A DNA stretch of 64,000 nt from Fibrisoma limi BUZ 3 (GTDB lineage Bacteria > Bacteroidota > Bacteroidia > Cytophagales > Spirosomataceae), in assembly GCF_000296815.2 (NCBI RefSeq), contig NZ_CAIT01000004.1, positions 992,001 to 1,056,000 on the forward strand, given 5' to 3'. The notes under the pieces are model-generated. The model was not told the DNA's origin, searched no databases, and saw only the letters and a list, made by a program, of their open reading frames with translations. Below are positions 54,397-61,634 of this stretch, piece by piece (within the stretch, counting starts at the first letter, position 1; each line of letters opens with the position of its first letter). The translations under genes and the position numbers were made by a program.

Positions 54397-54452
54397 TTTA
54401 ACGTTTGACGTTTAAGGTTTGGCTTTGTAGACTTTGAACGTCAAACGTTGCC
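54397..54452. repeat. Inverted 7-mer array after the acidic protein gene
   Basis: Units TTTAACG, TTTGACG, TTTAAGG and TTTGGCT run from 54397 to 54424. In the opposite orientation CTTTGAA, CGTCAAA and CGTTGCC (54432-54452) read TTCAAAG, TTTGACG and GGCAACG on the minus strand. TTTGACG occurs once in each orientation. The array starts 16 bases after a stop codon. Confidence 0.65.
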
Positions 54453-54649
54453 CTTACTTATGCCCCTATCGTTGCTACCGGCCCCTTCGTAGCAACCCGC
54501 CGTCAACGCAGCCATTTATCGCCTGAATCCACGGCTGGCGTTTTATTCCAATTGATGGTCGGAGATTCATCATCGCATACATACACTCCAATCAAGCCTT
54601 ATGGCGGTTCAGCCGGTTTACCGCTGAATAAAAACTACTGCTTTTTAAT

Positions 54650-54683
54650 TTTATGAACGCAAACGGAGCAGCCCGTTCATAAA
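54650..54683. promoter_or_regulatory. Inverted repeat upstream of the first LytS-type kinase
   Basis: TTTATGAACG at 54650-54659 pairs perfectly with CGTTCATAAA at 54674-54683 around 14 bases. It lies 62 bases before the kinase ATG and may be a regulator binding site; no T-run follows it. Confidence 0.5.
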
Positions 54684-54745
54684 TAATTGCTTAACGTAGT
54701 ACATTAATAGCTGCTGGTGTACATACAGTGTACGACTGGTGTAGT

Positions 54746-55792
54746 ATGGAACGCCCAAACGACAAATGGCTTCAGCGAATCATTATTCCAGTTCTGCTTC
54801 TGGTAGCTAACGCAGCCTACTGGGAGGAGTACGACAGCCTGTGGCGGTATCTGGGGTGGTCGCTGGTAGGTATTCTGTACGTTCAACTGGTATGGGAGCG
54901 GCTGGTCGAGTGGATGCTGAAGATTCGGGAGCGCTACCCGGACATCAAACAAACCCGAATACGCATCGCCCTGACGTTTCTGGGATATATAGGTATTGCC
55001 GGACTGGCCCAGGCCTTATTCGTGGCGGTTGCCTCACAAACGGCCTGGGCTGCGGCTCCACTAACTACTCGCGAGTTTATCGTTCATCTGCTGGTTGGGC
55101 AACTGGCCGTTGTTGTAACGGGGGCTGTCTACGAAACACTGTATTTCCTCAACAAATACCGCGATGCCGTTCAGGAAGCTGAAATTGTGCAGAAAGTAAC
55201 GCTACAAAACCAGTACGATTGCCTGAAAAACCAGATCAACCCACACTTTCTGTTCAACTCGCTGTCGGCCTTGTCGGCGCTGATTAGTGAGGACAAACAA
55301 CGGGCGACGGAGTTTCTGGACGAGATGGCGAGTGTGTACCGGTATCTGCTGCAGGCGGGGCAACGCCCATTGGTGTCAATCCAGACCGAAACGGCGTTTA
55401 TCCGGTCGTTCCTGCACCTGCTCGAAGCCCGTTATGGAACGGCCCTGCGCTGGCAGGTGGCCATCAGCAACGACCTGACCGAAAGCATGCTGCCACCCCT
55501 GACGTTTCAGACGCTGGTTGAGAATGCGCTCCGCCATAACGTACTGCTGCCGGATCAGCCACTGGTCATCACAATCCAATCAACCGACGACGGTCACGTC
55601 GAAGTGGTTAACAACATTCAGCGCAAGAGCGTACAGGTTCAGACCCGACCAACGGGTTTGACCGACCTCATTGCCCGGTACAAAGCACTTGAATTTCCCC
55701 GGCTCGTAATCAGCGACGATAACGGGTATTTCACGGTCCGGCTGCCGGTGTTGTCGAAAAAACAGGCCGACGCGCTGGTCAATGCCGCCTGA
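54746..55792 (+). CDS. LytS/YehU-type sensor histidine kinase 1
   Basis: A 348-residue membrane sensor kinase. The start ATG 54746 gives MERPNDKWLQRIIIPVLLL. Four membrane helices fall in residues ~12-140. A short coiled segment leads to the His_kinase domain with phospho-acceptor motif LKNQINPHFLFNSLSALSALI, then helix FLDEMASVYRYLLQAG. The ATPase domain has the N-box LVENALRHN and a G-box (TGLTDLIARY) that has lost the usual second glycine pair. It is the first gene of a kinase-kinase-regulator series and is closely related to the other two LytS-type kinases here, sharing NDKWL at the N-terminus with kinase 3. Confidence 0.94.
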   Translation: MERPNDKWLQRIIIPVLLLVANAAYWEEYDSLWRYLGWSLVGILYVQLVWERLVEWMLKIRERYPDIKQTRIRIALTFLGYIGIAGLAQALFVAVASQTAWAAAPLTTREFIVHLLVGQLAVVVTGAVYETLYFLNKYRDAVQEAEIVQKVTLQNQYDCLKNQINPHFLFNSLSALSALISEDKQRATEFLDEMASVYRYLLQAGQRPLVSIQTETAFIRSFLHLLEARYGTALRWQVAISNDLTESMLPPLTFQTLVENALRHNVLLPDQPLVITIQSTDDGHVEVVNNIQRKSVQVQTRPTGLTDLIARYKALEFPRLVISDDNGYFTVRLPVLSKKQADALVNAA

Positions 55793-55859
55793 ATAGCGAG
55801 TCGTAAGGAAATCGCACACCCAAAACGTTAAAAAGTACAGCCACGCTGCTTACAGACGT

Positions 55860-56903
55860 ATGAAGATGCCCCAATTTACCAAGCAGGATACCTGGATTGC
55901 GCTGTCTCTCCTGCCGGTTTACTACGGGCTGATGAATTATTTTCTGTTTGGAGCCAGGTACATTCAGCGGCTGGACATTTTTCTGCTGTCGACGCTGGTT
56001 ACGGTGCTCATCTGGACACCGATTTACTTTCTCCACGCCGTACCGGCCATTTACCTGCGCAACCGCTTCCCGGAAATCCGGCATACGTGGCTGCGGCTCC
56101 TGTTTGCCCTGAGTGCGCACATCCTCATGTCGTGGGCTACCGTACTGCTGTTTTTCTACGGGTACGACTGGATCGGATTTCCGGGCTATACCTTCGATGC
56201 AACCCGGCTGCGGTGGGCCATGACGGTGAGTATTGCGGGCAACGTCGTGGCTAACATCGTGCACGAGAGTGTGTACATTTTTGAAAAATGGACTGAAACC
56301 CTGCAGGAGACTGAACGCCTTAAAAAAGCTAATCTGCAAAGTCAGTTTGAAGGCCTTAAAAACCAGGTAAACCCCCATTTTCTGTTCAACAGCCTCAATA
56401 CGCTCTCGTCGCTGATTGAGGAGGACACCGAGCAGGCTGAGCGGTTTATTGAGGAGATGAGCAGCGTGTACCGGTACCTGCTCCGCAGCAATGAAACCGA
56501 ACTGACAACCCTGGCGGCCGAGATGCAGTTTGCCAACTCGTACTTTCACCTGCTGCGCACCCGCTACGGAGAGCATATTCAGCTTGAACAGGCTGTCGAT
56601 GCTCAGTATAATGCGTATCTGCTGCCGCCATTGACGCTTCAATTGCTGCTCGAAAACGTAGTGAAGCATAATGTAATTCTGCCCGATCAGCCCCTGTTCA
56701 TCCGGATCGAAACGAAAACCACGGGCGAACTGGTGGTAAAGAACAATCTGCAACGTCGGCGGGTGCGGGTGTTATCAAATCAGGTAGGGCTGGCCAATAT
56801 TGCTACCAAATACGAACTACTGGGCCGGGGCAACGTTGTGGTACAGGATGACAGTCAATTCTTCACCGTCACACTCCCGTTACTGCGCCCGGCGTCGCGC
56901 TGA
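55860..56903 (+). CDS. LytS/YehU-type sensor histidine kinase 2
   Basis: A 347-residue membrane sensor kinase. Four hydrophobic helices lie between residues ~10 and 145, and no extracellular sensor domain is visible. The kinase core has LKNQVNPHFLFNSLNTLSSLIEED, ERFIEEMSSVYRYLLRSNE, the N-box LLLENVVKHN and the G-box QVGLANIATKY. It follows kinase 1 by 67 bases and precedes the LytTR regulator by 139 bases, so all three are probably one signalling module. The regulator is the likely phosphate acceptor for this kinase. Confidence 0.95.
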   Translation: MKMPQFTKQDTWIALSLLPVYYGLMNYFLFGARYIQRLDIFLLSTLVTVLIWTPIYFLHAVPAIYLRNRFPEIRHTWLRLLFALSAHILMSWATVLLFFYGYDWIGFPGYTFDATRLRWAMTVSIAGNVVANIVHESVYIFEKWTETLQETERLKKANLQSQFEGLKNQVNPHFLFNSLNTLSSLIEEDTEQAERFIEEMSSVYRYLLRSNETELTTLAAEMQFANSYFHLLRTRYGEHIQLEQAVDAQYNAYLLPPLTLQLLLENVVKHNVILPDQPLFIRIETKTTGELVVKNNLQRRRVRVLSNQVGLANIATKYELLGRGNVVVQDDSQFFTVTLPLLRPASR

Positions 56904-56924
56904 TACAATTCATAACCACTTCCC

Positions 56925-56939
56925 GCCGGTTCAACCGGC
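56925..56939. promoter_or_regulatory. Short palindrome before the LytTR regulator
   Basis: GCCGGTT at 56925-56931 and AACCGGC at 56933-56939 form a 7-bp palindrome with a one-base centre, about 100 bases before the regulator ATG. It could be an operator. Confidence 0.35.
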
Positions 56940-57042
56940 TGTTTGTCGGATTGGTCAACTACGGCGTTGAATTCCGCCGGATTCTATACGTATCTTTAGA
57001 CATGTTTCCACGCGCATCACACCAACCTAACTCAGACCGACG

Positions 57043-57843
57043 ATGAACGTACTCCTGATTGAAGACGAAGAACTGGCTGTTCGCAAACTGACCAAACTCC
57101 TGCTGGAAGTGGATACGAGCGTTCAGGTCGTGGGTACAGCGGCCAGCGTTCGGGCATCGGTAGACTGGTTGCAGAACCACCCAACGCCGGACCTGATCCT
57201 GATGGATATCGAACTGGCCGACGGACAGAGCTTTGAAATATTTGAGCAGACGACCGTTAAAGCCCCGGTCATTTTCACGACTTCGTACGATGAATACGCG
57301 CTGCGGGCCTTCAAAGTCAACAGCATCGACTACCTGCTGAAACCCATTAAGCGGCAGGAACTCGAAGCGAGTCTCGACAAGCATCGTCGGCTACGGAGCC
57401 AGGCTGATTCGGAAGGGGTGGAGTTGACCAGTACGCCCGATCAGGGCCGGATGGCCATTGATGCGCTGGTGCAGCAGCTCCGACAGCAGATCCAGCCCGC
57501 CGAATACCGCAAGCGGTTTTTGGTGAAGCACCTGTCGCAGTGGATGCCGGTCGAGGTAGCTGACATTGCCTATTTCTATTCAGAAGAGGGCGTTAGCCTG
57601 TTCCGCACCCGGTCGAATCAGAAATTCTCGGTGGATTATACGCTGGATGAGCTGGAATCGATGCTCGACCCCAGCCATTTTTTCCGGGCCAACCGCCAGT
57701 TCATTGTCGATATCAACAGCGTACAGCAGATTCACCCGTATTTTAACAATAAACTGAAGCTGTCGCTGCGGCCTACTACGGATGATGAGGTACTCGTCAG
57801 CCGCGAACGGGCTACTGAGTTTAAGAAGTGGATGGGGAAGTAA
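57043..57843 (+). CDS. LytTR-family response regulator
   Basis: A 266-residue two-component regulator. The receiver domain (1-120) has the acidic pocket IEDEE (Glu7, Asp8), phospho-acceptor Asp55 in DLILMDIEL, the Thr/Ser switch FTTSYDEYALRAF and the Lys in YLLKPIK. After a linker, the LytTR DNA-binding domain (~160-266) shows KRFLVKHLSQWMPVEVADIAYFYSEEG, LDELESMLDPSHFFRANRQFIV and KLSLRPTTDDEVLVSRERATEFKKWMG. It would bind direct-repeat sites upstream of target genes. Its 3' end overlaps the convergent SRPBCC-like gene by 23 bases. Confidence 0.96.
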   Translation: MNVLLIEDEELAVRKLTKLLLEVDTSVQVVGTAASVRASVDWLQNHPTPDLILMDIELADGQSFEIFEQTTVKAPVIFTTSYDEYALRAFKVNSIDYLLKPIKRQELEASLDKHRRLRSQADSEGVELTSTPDQGRMAIDALVQQLRQQIQPAEYRKRFLVKHLSQWMPVEVADIAYFYSEEGVSLFRTRSNQKFSVDYTLDELESMLDPSHFFRANRQFIVDINSVQQIHPYFNNKLKLSLRPTTDDEVLVSRERATEFKKWMGK

Positions 57844-58324
57844 GCGAAGCGCGGACCGCCAGTTGCCGGGGTAGTTCAACGAGTGGATTAGGGGTCGTTT
57901 CGACCAGGGTTTTGAAGGCTTCCAGGTCGGTTTTGACCTGCCGCTGCAACTGCGACACCAGCAGGGGGGCTGTCAGACGCTGCCAGCCTTTCAGTTCAAT
58001 GCTTAGTTCATAGGTAACCAGCGTGCCTTTCTCCGAGCGTTCGAAAATACGCTGTTCCCACAGCCGGACCGGTCCGCCGACGCTTTCACAGGCCGTTCGC
58101 CGGTTGGGTGCGGCCACGGTTACTTCGATTATAAGCGTCATGGCCTGCCCCAGTAATTGAATGACCTGGCTGAACTGCATCCCCGACCGGGCCAGTCCCG
58201 GAGCATCCTGAACCAGTTCGTGCAGATTGGTTCGCCAGAGCACATCGTATTGATAACAGCCCAGCAATCCGTAGACGTCCGTTAGCGGCAAGCGAATCGA
58301 TTCGGTATGACGTACGGTAATCAC
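57821..58324 (-). CDS. SRPBCC-like protein
   Basis: A 167-residue protein with the pattern of the START/polyketide-cyclase (SRPBCC) fold, a helix-grip barrel that binds hydrophobic ligands. It opens with a strand and helix (ITVRHTESIRLPLTDVYGLLGCYQYDVLW), has central strands (MTLIIEVTVAAPNRRTACESVGGP, GTLVTYELSIELKGW) and a long C-terminal helix (LLVSQLQRQVKTDLEAFKTLVE). The start is GTG 58324. No ligand can be named. The gene converges on, and overlaps by 23 bases, the LytTR regulator gene, so transcription of one may interfere with the other. Confidence 0.75.
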   Translation of the reverse strand: MITVRHTESIRLPLTDVYGLLGCYQYDVLWRTNLHELVQDAPGLARSGMQFSQVIQLLGQAMTLIIEVTVAAPNRRTACESVGGPVRLWEQRIFERSEKGTLVTYELSIELKGWQRLTAPLLVSQLQRQVKTDLEAFKTLVETTPNPLVELPRQLAVRASLTSPSTS

Positions 58325-58398
58325 AGGGTGGTTAGTAGGTCAGGAACGGCAATAGCCAGAAAGAGTAACCGCAATAACGTATAATTATTCAGAATCAG

Positions 58399-58851
58399 CT
58401 AGCTGTTTAGTGTCGAACCGTTGTTGCGAATCCAGGATTCGGCCGCTTCCAGGGTTTCGAACAGTTGGGTGGGAACTTTTGACCCCAGTTGCTGGAACAG
58501 CGCTTCCGACGACAGTTTGGAAAACAGATCCGGCGACAGAACGCTGATATTGAGCCGCAGCCCCGCATCGTAGGCTTTATCGAAAAAATCGTTGACAATC
58601 CAGTCGACCGTATCGACCCACGCTACGTCAAACTCCTTGGTGTCGTGTACATGAACACGGCAGTTGTATGGATCTCCTTCCGTTTGCTGCCACTTGAGCA
58701 TATGGAGCGTAGCCTGTTTAAGCTCCTCGTCGGTGCAGAAACCGATCCACTTCATCAACAGGTAGTTCAGGCTGGGCTGGTAACTCAGGATGGCATACAC
58801 ATCGCCATCGGCGTTTTCAATGCGAGCTATTTGATTCACCGTGGGTAGCAC
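58399..58851 (-). CDS. STAS/SpoIIAA-like hypothetical protein
   Basis: A 150-residue cytoplasmic protein of uncertain family. The pattern, strand then ARIENADGDVYAILSYQPSLNYLLMKWIGFCTDEELKQATLHML, a central HVHDTKEFDVAWVDTVDWIVNDFF, and a C-terminal LFETLEAAESWIRN, resembles SpoIIAA-like/STAS proteins with an alpha/beta fold found widely in Bacteroidota. The start is GTG 58851, with a second GTG four codons later. The gene lies between the SRPBCC-like and Crp/Fnr genes on the same strand. Confidence 0.65.
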   Translation of the reverse strand: MLPTVNQIARIENADGDVYAILSYQPSLNYLLMKWIGFCTDEELKQATLHMLKWQQTEGDPYNCRVHVHDTKEFDVAWVDTVDWIVNDFFDKAYDAGLRLNISVLSPDLFSKLSSEALFQQLGSKVPTQLFETLEAAESWIRNNGSTLNS

Positions 58852-58907
58852 CTGGTTGAAAATAAATCACTAAGATATATAATTAAATGGAATGGAAGTA
58901 GACATCC

Positions 58908-59489
58908 TCACGGCTGAGCCGAGGGTTCCTGCCGGGACTGGTATAAACTGAGCGTCTCGGGCGTTATGCCCAGGTAACTGGCAATGTGGTCCGGTGGAAT
59001 TCGTTTGAGCACCTTCGGATGCTCGGTAAGCAGACGGCGGTAGCGCTCCTCCGGCGCATCTTTCAGGAGTGACGTTTCCCGGCGTTCTAGGCGGGTAAGC
59101 TGATCCTGCAGGAGAACAACCCCAAAACGCTGCCAGACCGGGTACGTCCCACAAAGCTGCATCACGTCGTCGTACTGCATTTCGAGGATATGGGTTTCTT
59201 CGAGGGCCGCTACGTTGACATTGGCAGGGCGCTGGCTGAAAAAACTGACAAACGACCCCAGCAGGCCGTTTTCAAACACAAACTCTTTCGATACGTCCCA
59301 GCCGTCGAATTCGTAATACAGCCGCCCGCAGCCTTTCTCGATGAATGCAATGGTTGAGCAGATGTCGCCTTCTCCAACGTAGAGGCCATCTTTGGCAAGG
59401 ATACGCGGGTGAAGAATGCGTTCGAAAGCCGCTTTCTCTTCGTCGGTCGGTTTTACAATCCGATAAACGTTAAACAAAACGCGTTGCAT
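58908..59489 (-). CDS. Crp/Fnr-family transcription regulator
   Basis: A 193-residue regulator with an N-terminal cyclic-nucleotide-binding-like beta roll (~15-120: LYVGEGDICSTIAFIEKGCGRLYYEFDGWDVSKEFVFENGLLGSF) and a C-terminal winged helix (~155-190) with LKRIPPDHIASYLGITPETLSLYQSR. The recognition helix is TPETLSLYQSR. ATG 59489 is preferred over the TTG at 59501. Residues that contact cAMP in E. coli Crp are not evident, so the ligand is unknown, as for most Bacteroidota members. A Crp-like palindrome (60838-60854) lies ~1.3 kb away between divergent signalling genes. Confidence 0.92.
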   Translation of the reverse strand: MQRVLFNVYRIVKPTDEEKAAFERILHPRILAKDGLYVGEGDICSTIAFIEKGCGRLYYEFDGWDVSKEFVFENGLLGSFVSFFSQRPANVNVAALEETHILEMQYDDVMQLCGTYPVWQRFGVVLLQDQLTRLERRETSLLKDAPEERYRRLLTEHPKVLKRIPPDHIASYLGITPETLSLYQSRQEPSAQP

Positions 59490-59567
59490 ATAGGGTGGCA
59501 AGAGGCTTAAGACGCTAAGCTATTAAAAGGTTAGCTGACAATCAAAACACAGCGGTTTTGTGGCGAA

Positions 59568-60692
59568 TTATACCGGTGTAGCCGAATCGTTCAGGGCTAC
59601 AGATGTCAGCTCCCTGATCAGGGGTAAGGTAACGGAAAACTCGCGGCCGTTGTCCAGAATGGTCGGTGTCGGCTGGCCCATCACCCGGTACTGGGTCAGA
59701 ATGTTGCTCAGTCCTACACCGTTGGACGCTACCCGGACGGACTTGCGTTGCAGGTTGTTCCGAACGGTCAGAAAACCGGCTGAATCCGTTGCGATCTCAA
59801 TGTTGAGCGGGCGATCCGGCAGAACAATATTGTGCTTTACGGCATTCTCGACGAGCAACTGGAGGGTCAGCGGGGGGATCTGGTACTGGCCGTATGATTC
59901 CCCGATCTGCACCGTCAGGTTCAGCCCTCTGCCGTGTCGGGTTTTGAGCAGGTGATAATACGACCGAATAAACTCCAGCTCTTTATCCAGACTGGTAAGG
60001 TTATCGTCGTTGGAGCGCAGCAGATACCGATACACCGAACTGAGTTCGTCGAGGAATAGGCTGGCCTGCCGTGGATCATCGTCAATCAATACACCCAGCG
60101 TATTGAGGCTATTGAACAGAAAATGCGGATTCACCTGCTGCTTTAGGGCGTTGAGCTGGCTGTTCAGGTTTGCTACGCGCAAATCCTCTTTCTCTTTTTC
60201 CACCTTCCGGAGCCGCTTTCGATACAGGTTGGATTCATTGATCAGAAATAGCGTTTCATACAGGATGAAAAAAAGAGTGAAGTTCATCAACGCCTGAAGC
60301 AGATCGAGCTGAAACAGACTAAGCCTGATTTCAATGTGATTGATGGTGAGGCTCGCCCGCATTGATGCTGATTGCGTAGGTAGATCATCAACAAGCAGTC
60401 GACGGGCAGCGGTTGTTGCCCAGTTCAGGATAGCCGTTACCAGCGTACCGGTCAGAAACGAAGCCAGTATCCGCTGGATCAGTTGGGCTCGGGTAGTGAA
60501 TTTTTGCCGGAAGAAGAAAACAATAAAGCGGTTAGCGTGCCAGATCAGCGTAATTGAGGATACGGTAATAAGGAGCCGAAGCACCGTTTCGCCGGAGAAC
60601 GGTTGCTTAAAATAGCGATTGCTGATGAGGCTCACGCCCAACAAAAAGCTGATGCAGAAAATGCGCAGCCACTTGTCGTTTACTTGCTTCAA
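59568..60692 (-). CDS. LytS/YehU-type sensor histidine kinase 3
   Basis: A 374-residue membrane kinase. The start is TTG 60692, supported by homology: MKQVNDKWLRI matches the MERPNDKWLQRI start of kinase 1. Membrane helices lie at ~10-160. Long Lys/Glu-rich coils (KRLRKVEKEKEDLRVANLNSQ) lead to LKQQVNPHFLFNSLNTLGVLI, FLDELSSVYRYLLRSND, the N-box LLVENAVKHN and the G-box GVGLSNILTQY. No response regulator follows on its strand, so it probably feeds the LytTR regulator at 57.0 kb or one elsewhere. Divergent from the TPR genes, across a gap with Crp-like palindromes. Confidence 0.93.
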   Translation of the reverse strand: MKQVNDKWLRIFCISFLLGVSLISNRYFKQPFSGETVLRLLITVSSITLIWHANRFIVFFFRQKFTTRAQLIQRILASFLTGTLVTAILNWATTAARRLLVDDLPTQSASMRASLTINHIEIRLSLFQLDLLQALMNFTLFFILYETLFLINESNLYRKRLRKVEKEKEDLRVANLNSQLNALKQQVNPHFLFNSLNTLGVLIDDDPRQASLFLDELSSVYRYLLRSNDDNLTSLDKELEFIRSYYHLLKTRHGRGLNLTVQIGESYGQYQIPPLTLQLLVENAVKHNIVLPDRPLNIEIATDSAGFLTVRNNLQRKSVRVASNGVGLSNILTQYRVMGQPTPTILDNGREFSVTLPLIRELTSVALNDSATPV

Positions 60693-60837
60693 CGGGTCGA
60701 GGAATTAAGGTTACATCAAATGTAAACAAAATGACTGTACGTGCCCGGCCTCTGGTGCGTGAGTTGTCAAAATACGTGTCTTACAACCCCAACTCGACCG
60801 ATGAATTGATGTGGTCGGCCAGGAACTGACTGCCGGA

Positions 60838-60870
60838 TGTGAGCAGCGATCACACGTAGACGTGTTCACA
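60838..60870. promoter_or_regulatory. Crp/Fnr-like palindrome cluster
   Basis: TGTGA at 60838-60842 faces TCACA at 60850-60854 with a 7-base spacer, near the Crp consensus (spacer 6). Overlapping it, ACACGT at 60852-60857 faces ACGTGT at 60860-60865, and a further TTCACA ends at 60870. It lies between divergent kinase 3 and the TPR genes; the rest of that 258-base gap shows nothing clear. Confidence 0.5.
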
Positions 60871-60950
60871 TGACCGATGGCTAAACCGATTAGCATAATC
60901 ACAAATACTTAAGTAGATTGAAGGCCCAACTGCTTGCTGGTAAGTTGTCT

Positions 60951-61583
60951 ATGCGCTACCGCTACGTTCGCTTTATCCTGCTGTTCATCCTTGGCGGCTT
61001 CGCTTATTCGGTGGTGGGGCAAGCCGTACCAAACTCACTAGACTCGCTGGAGCAATACCTCCGCATCCATATGCCAACCGACTCAGATTACGTCAGGGCC
61101 CTGGACCGCACGGCCCGTAAGCTGCTGTTTGAGCGGGCCGACTACGCCCGGGCTGACTCACTGCTGGGGCGGTCGGAGCCGCTGGACAGAACGATTGGCA
61201 GGTGGCCGGGGCTGTCGGGGGCCTACAACGTCCGGTCAACTCGCTATCATCTTACTGCCGAACCTAAACTGGTCCTGCTGAATGTTCAGAAGGCCGTGCA
61301 GGTGATTGAAGAGTACAACCTGTCCCGGTCGGATCTCTATGCGTATCTGGGCAACGTAGCCATGGCGCAGGGAAAACTGGGGCAGTGGGAGCCCATGATG
61401 CAAACGGCACTGCGGGCCATTCGGCTACAGGAGCAGTATCAACTGAAGAGACGGTATTCTAATACGTACACGGCCGTTGCCGACGCGCTCAAGAACCGGG
61501 GCAGGCCGCAGCAGGCGCTGTCCTACGCGCAGGAGGCTTTGGTGATTGATCAGCAGCGACCCAGGCAACCAAACTTCAGTTGA
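60951..61583 (+). CDS. TPR protein, truncated duplicate of the downstream kinase sensor
   Basis: A 210-residue exported protein. ATG 60951 starts a signal peptide (MRYRYVRFILLFILGGFAYSVVGQ). It matches the first ~195 residues of the next gene: SLDSLEQYLRIHMPTDSDYVRALD against DSLVRYLKTHNPADTAYIRVMD, and MMQTALRAIRLQEQYQ against VLQTALKAIQLQERYN. The TPR helices stop abruptly at LVIDQQRPRQPNFS, where the neighbour continues with more TPRs, a membrane helix and a kinase domain. It may be a remnant of a tandem duplication, or a secreted decoy or partner for the full sensor. The gap to the kinase gene is 51 bases. Confidence 0.75.
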   Translation: MRYRYVRFILLFILGGFAYSVVGQAVPNSLDSLEQYLRIHMPTDSDYVRALDRTARKLLFERADYARADSLLGRSEPLDRTIGRWPGLSGAYNVRSTRYHLTAEPKLVLLNVQKAVQVIEEYNLSRSDLYAYLGNVAMAQGKLGQWEPMMQTALRAIRLQEQYQLKRRYSNTYTAVADALKNRGRPQQALSYAQEALVIDQQRPRQPNFS

Positions 61584-61634
61584 CCACAAAATGATTTAAC
61601 AGAACCAATTTGCCAGAAAGCCAACGTCAATCTC

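Larger units (their letters stand above)
54381..54745. other. Intergenic region with repeat array and hairpins
   Basis: This 365-base gap holds a 7-mer array (54397-54452), a hairpin GTTGCTAC/GTAGCAAC (54471-54478 and 54489-54496) without a T-run, and a 10-bp inverted repeat at 54650-54683 close to the kinase gene. No small gene is evident. Confidence 0.55.

Noticed and set aside
55779-56753. A 324-codon open frame antisense to LytS-type kinase 2
   Set aside because: The kinase on the plus strand has all its conserved boxes; the antisense frame has no signal or domain pattern.
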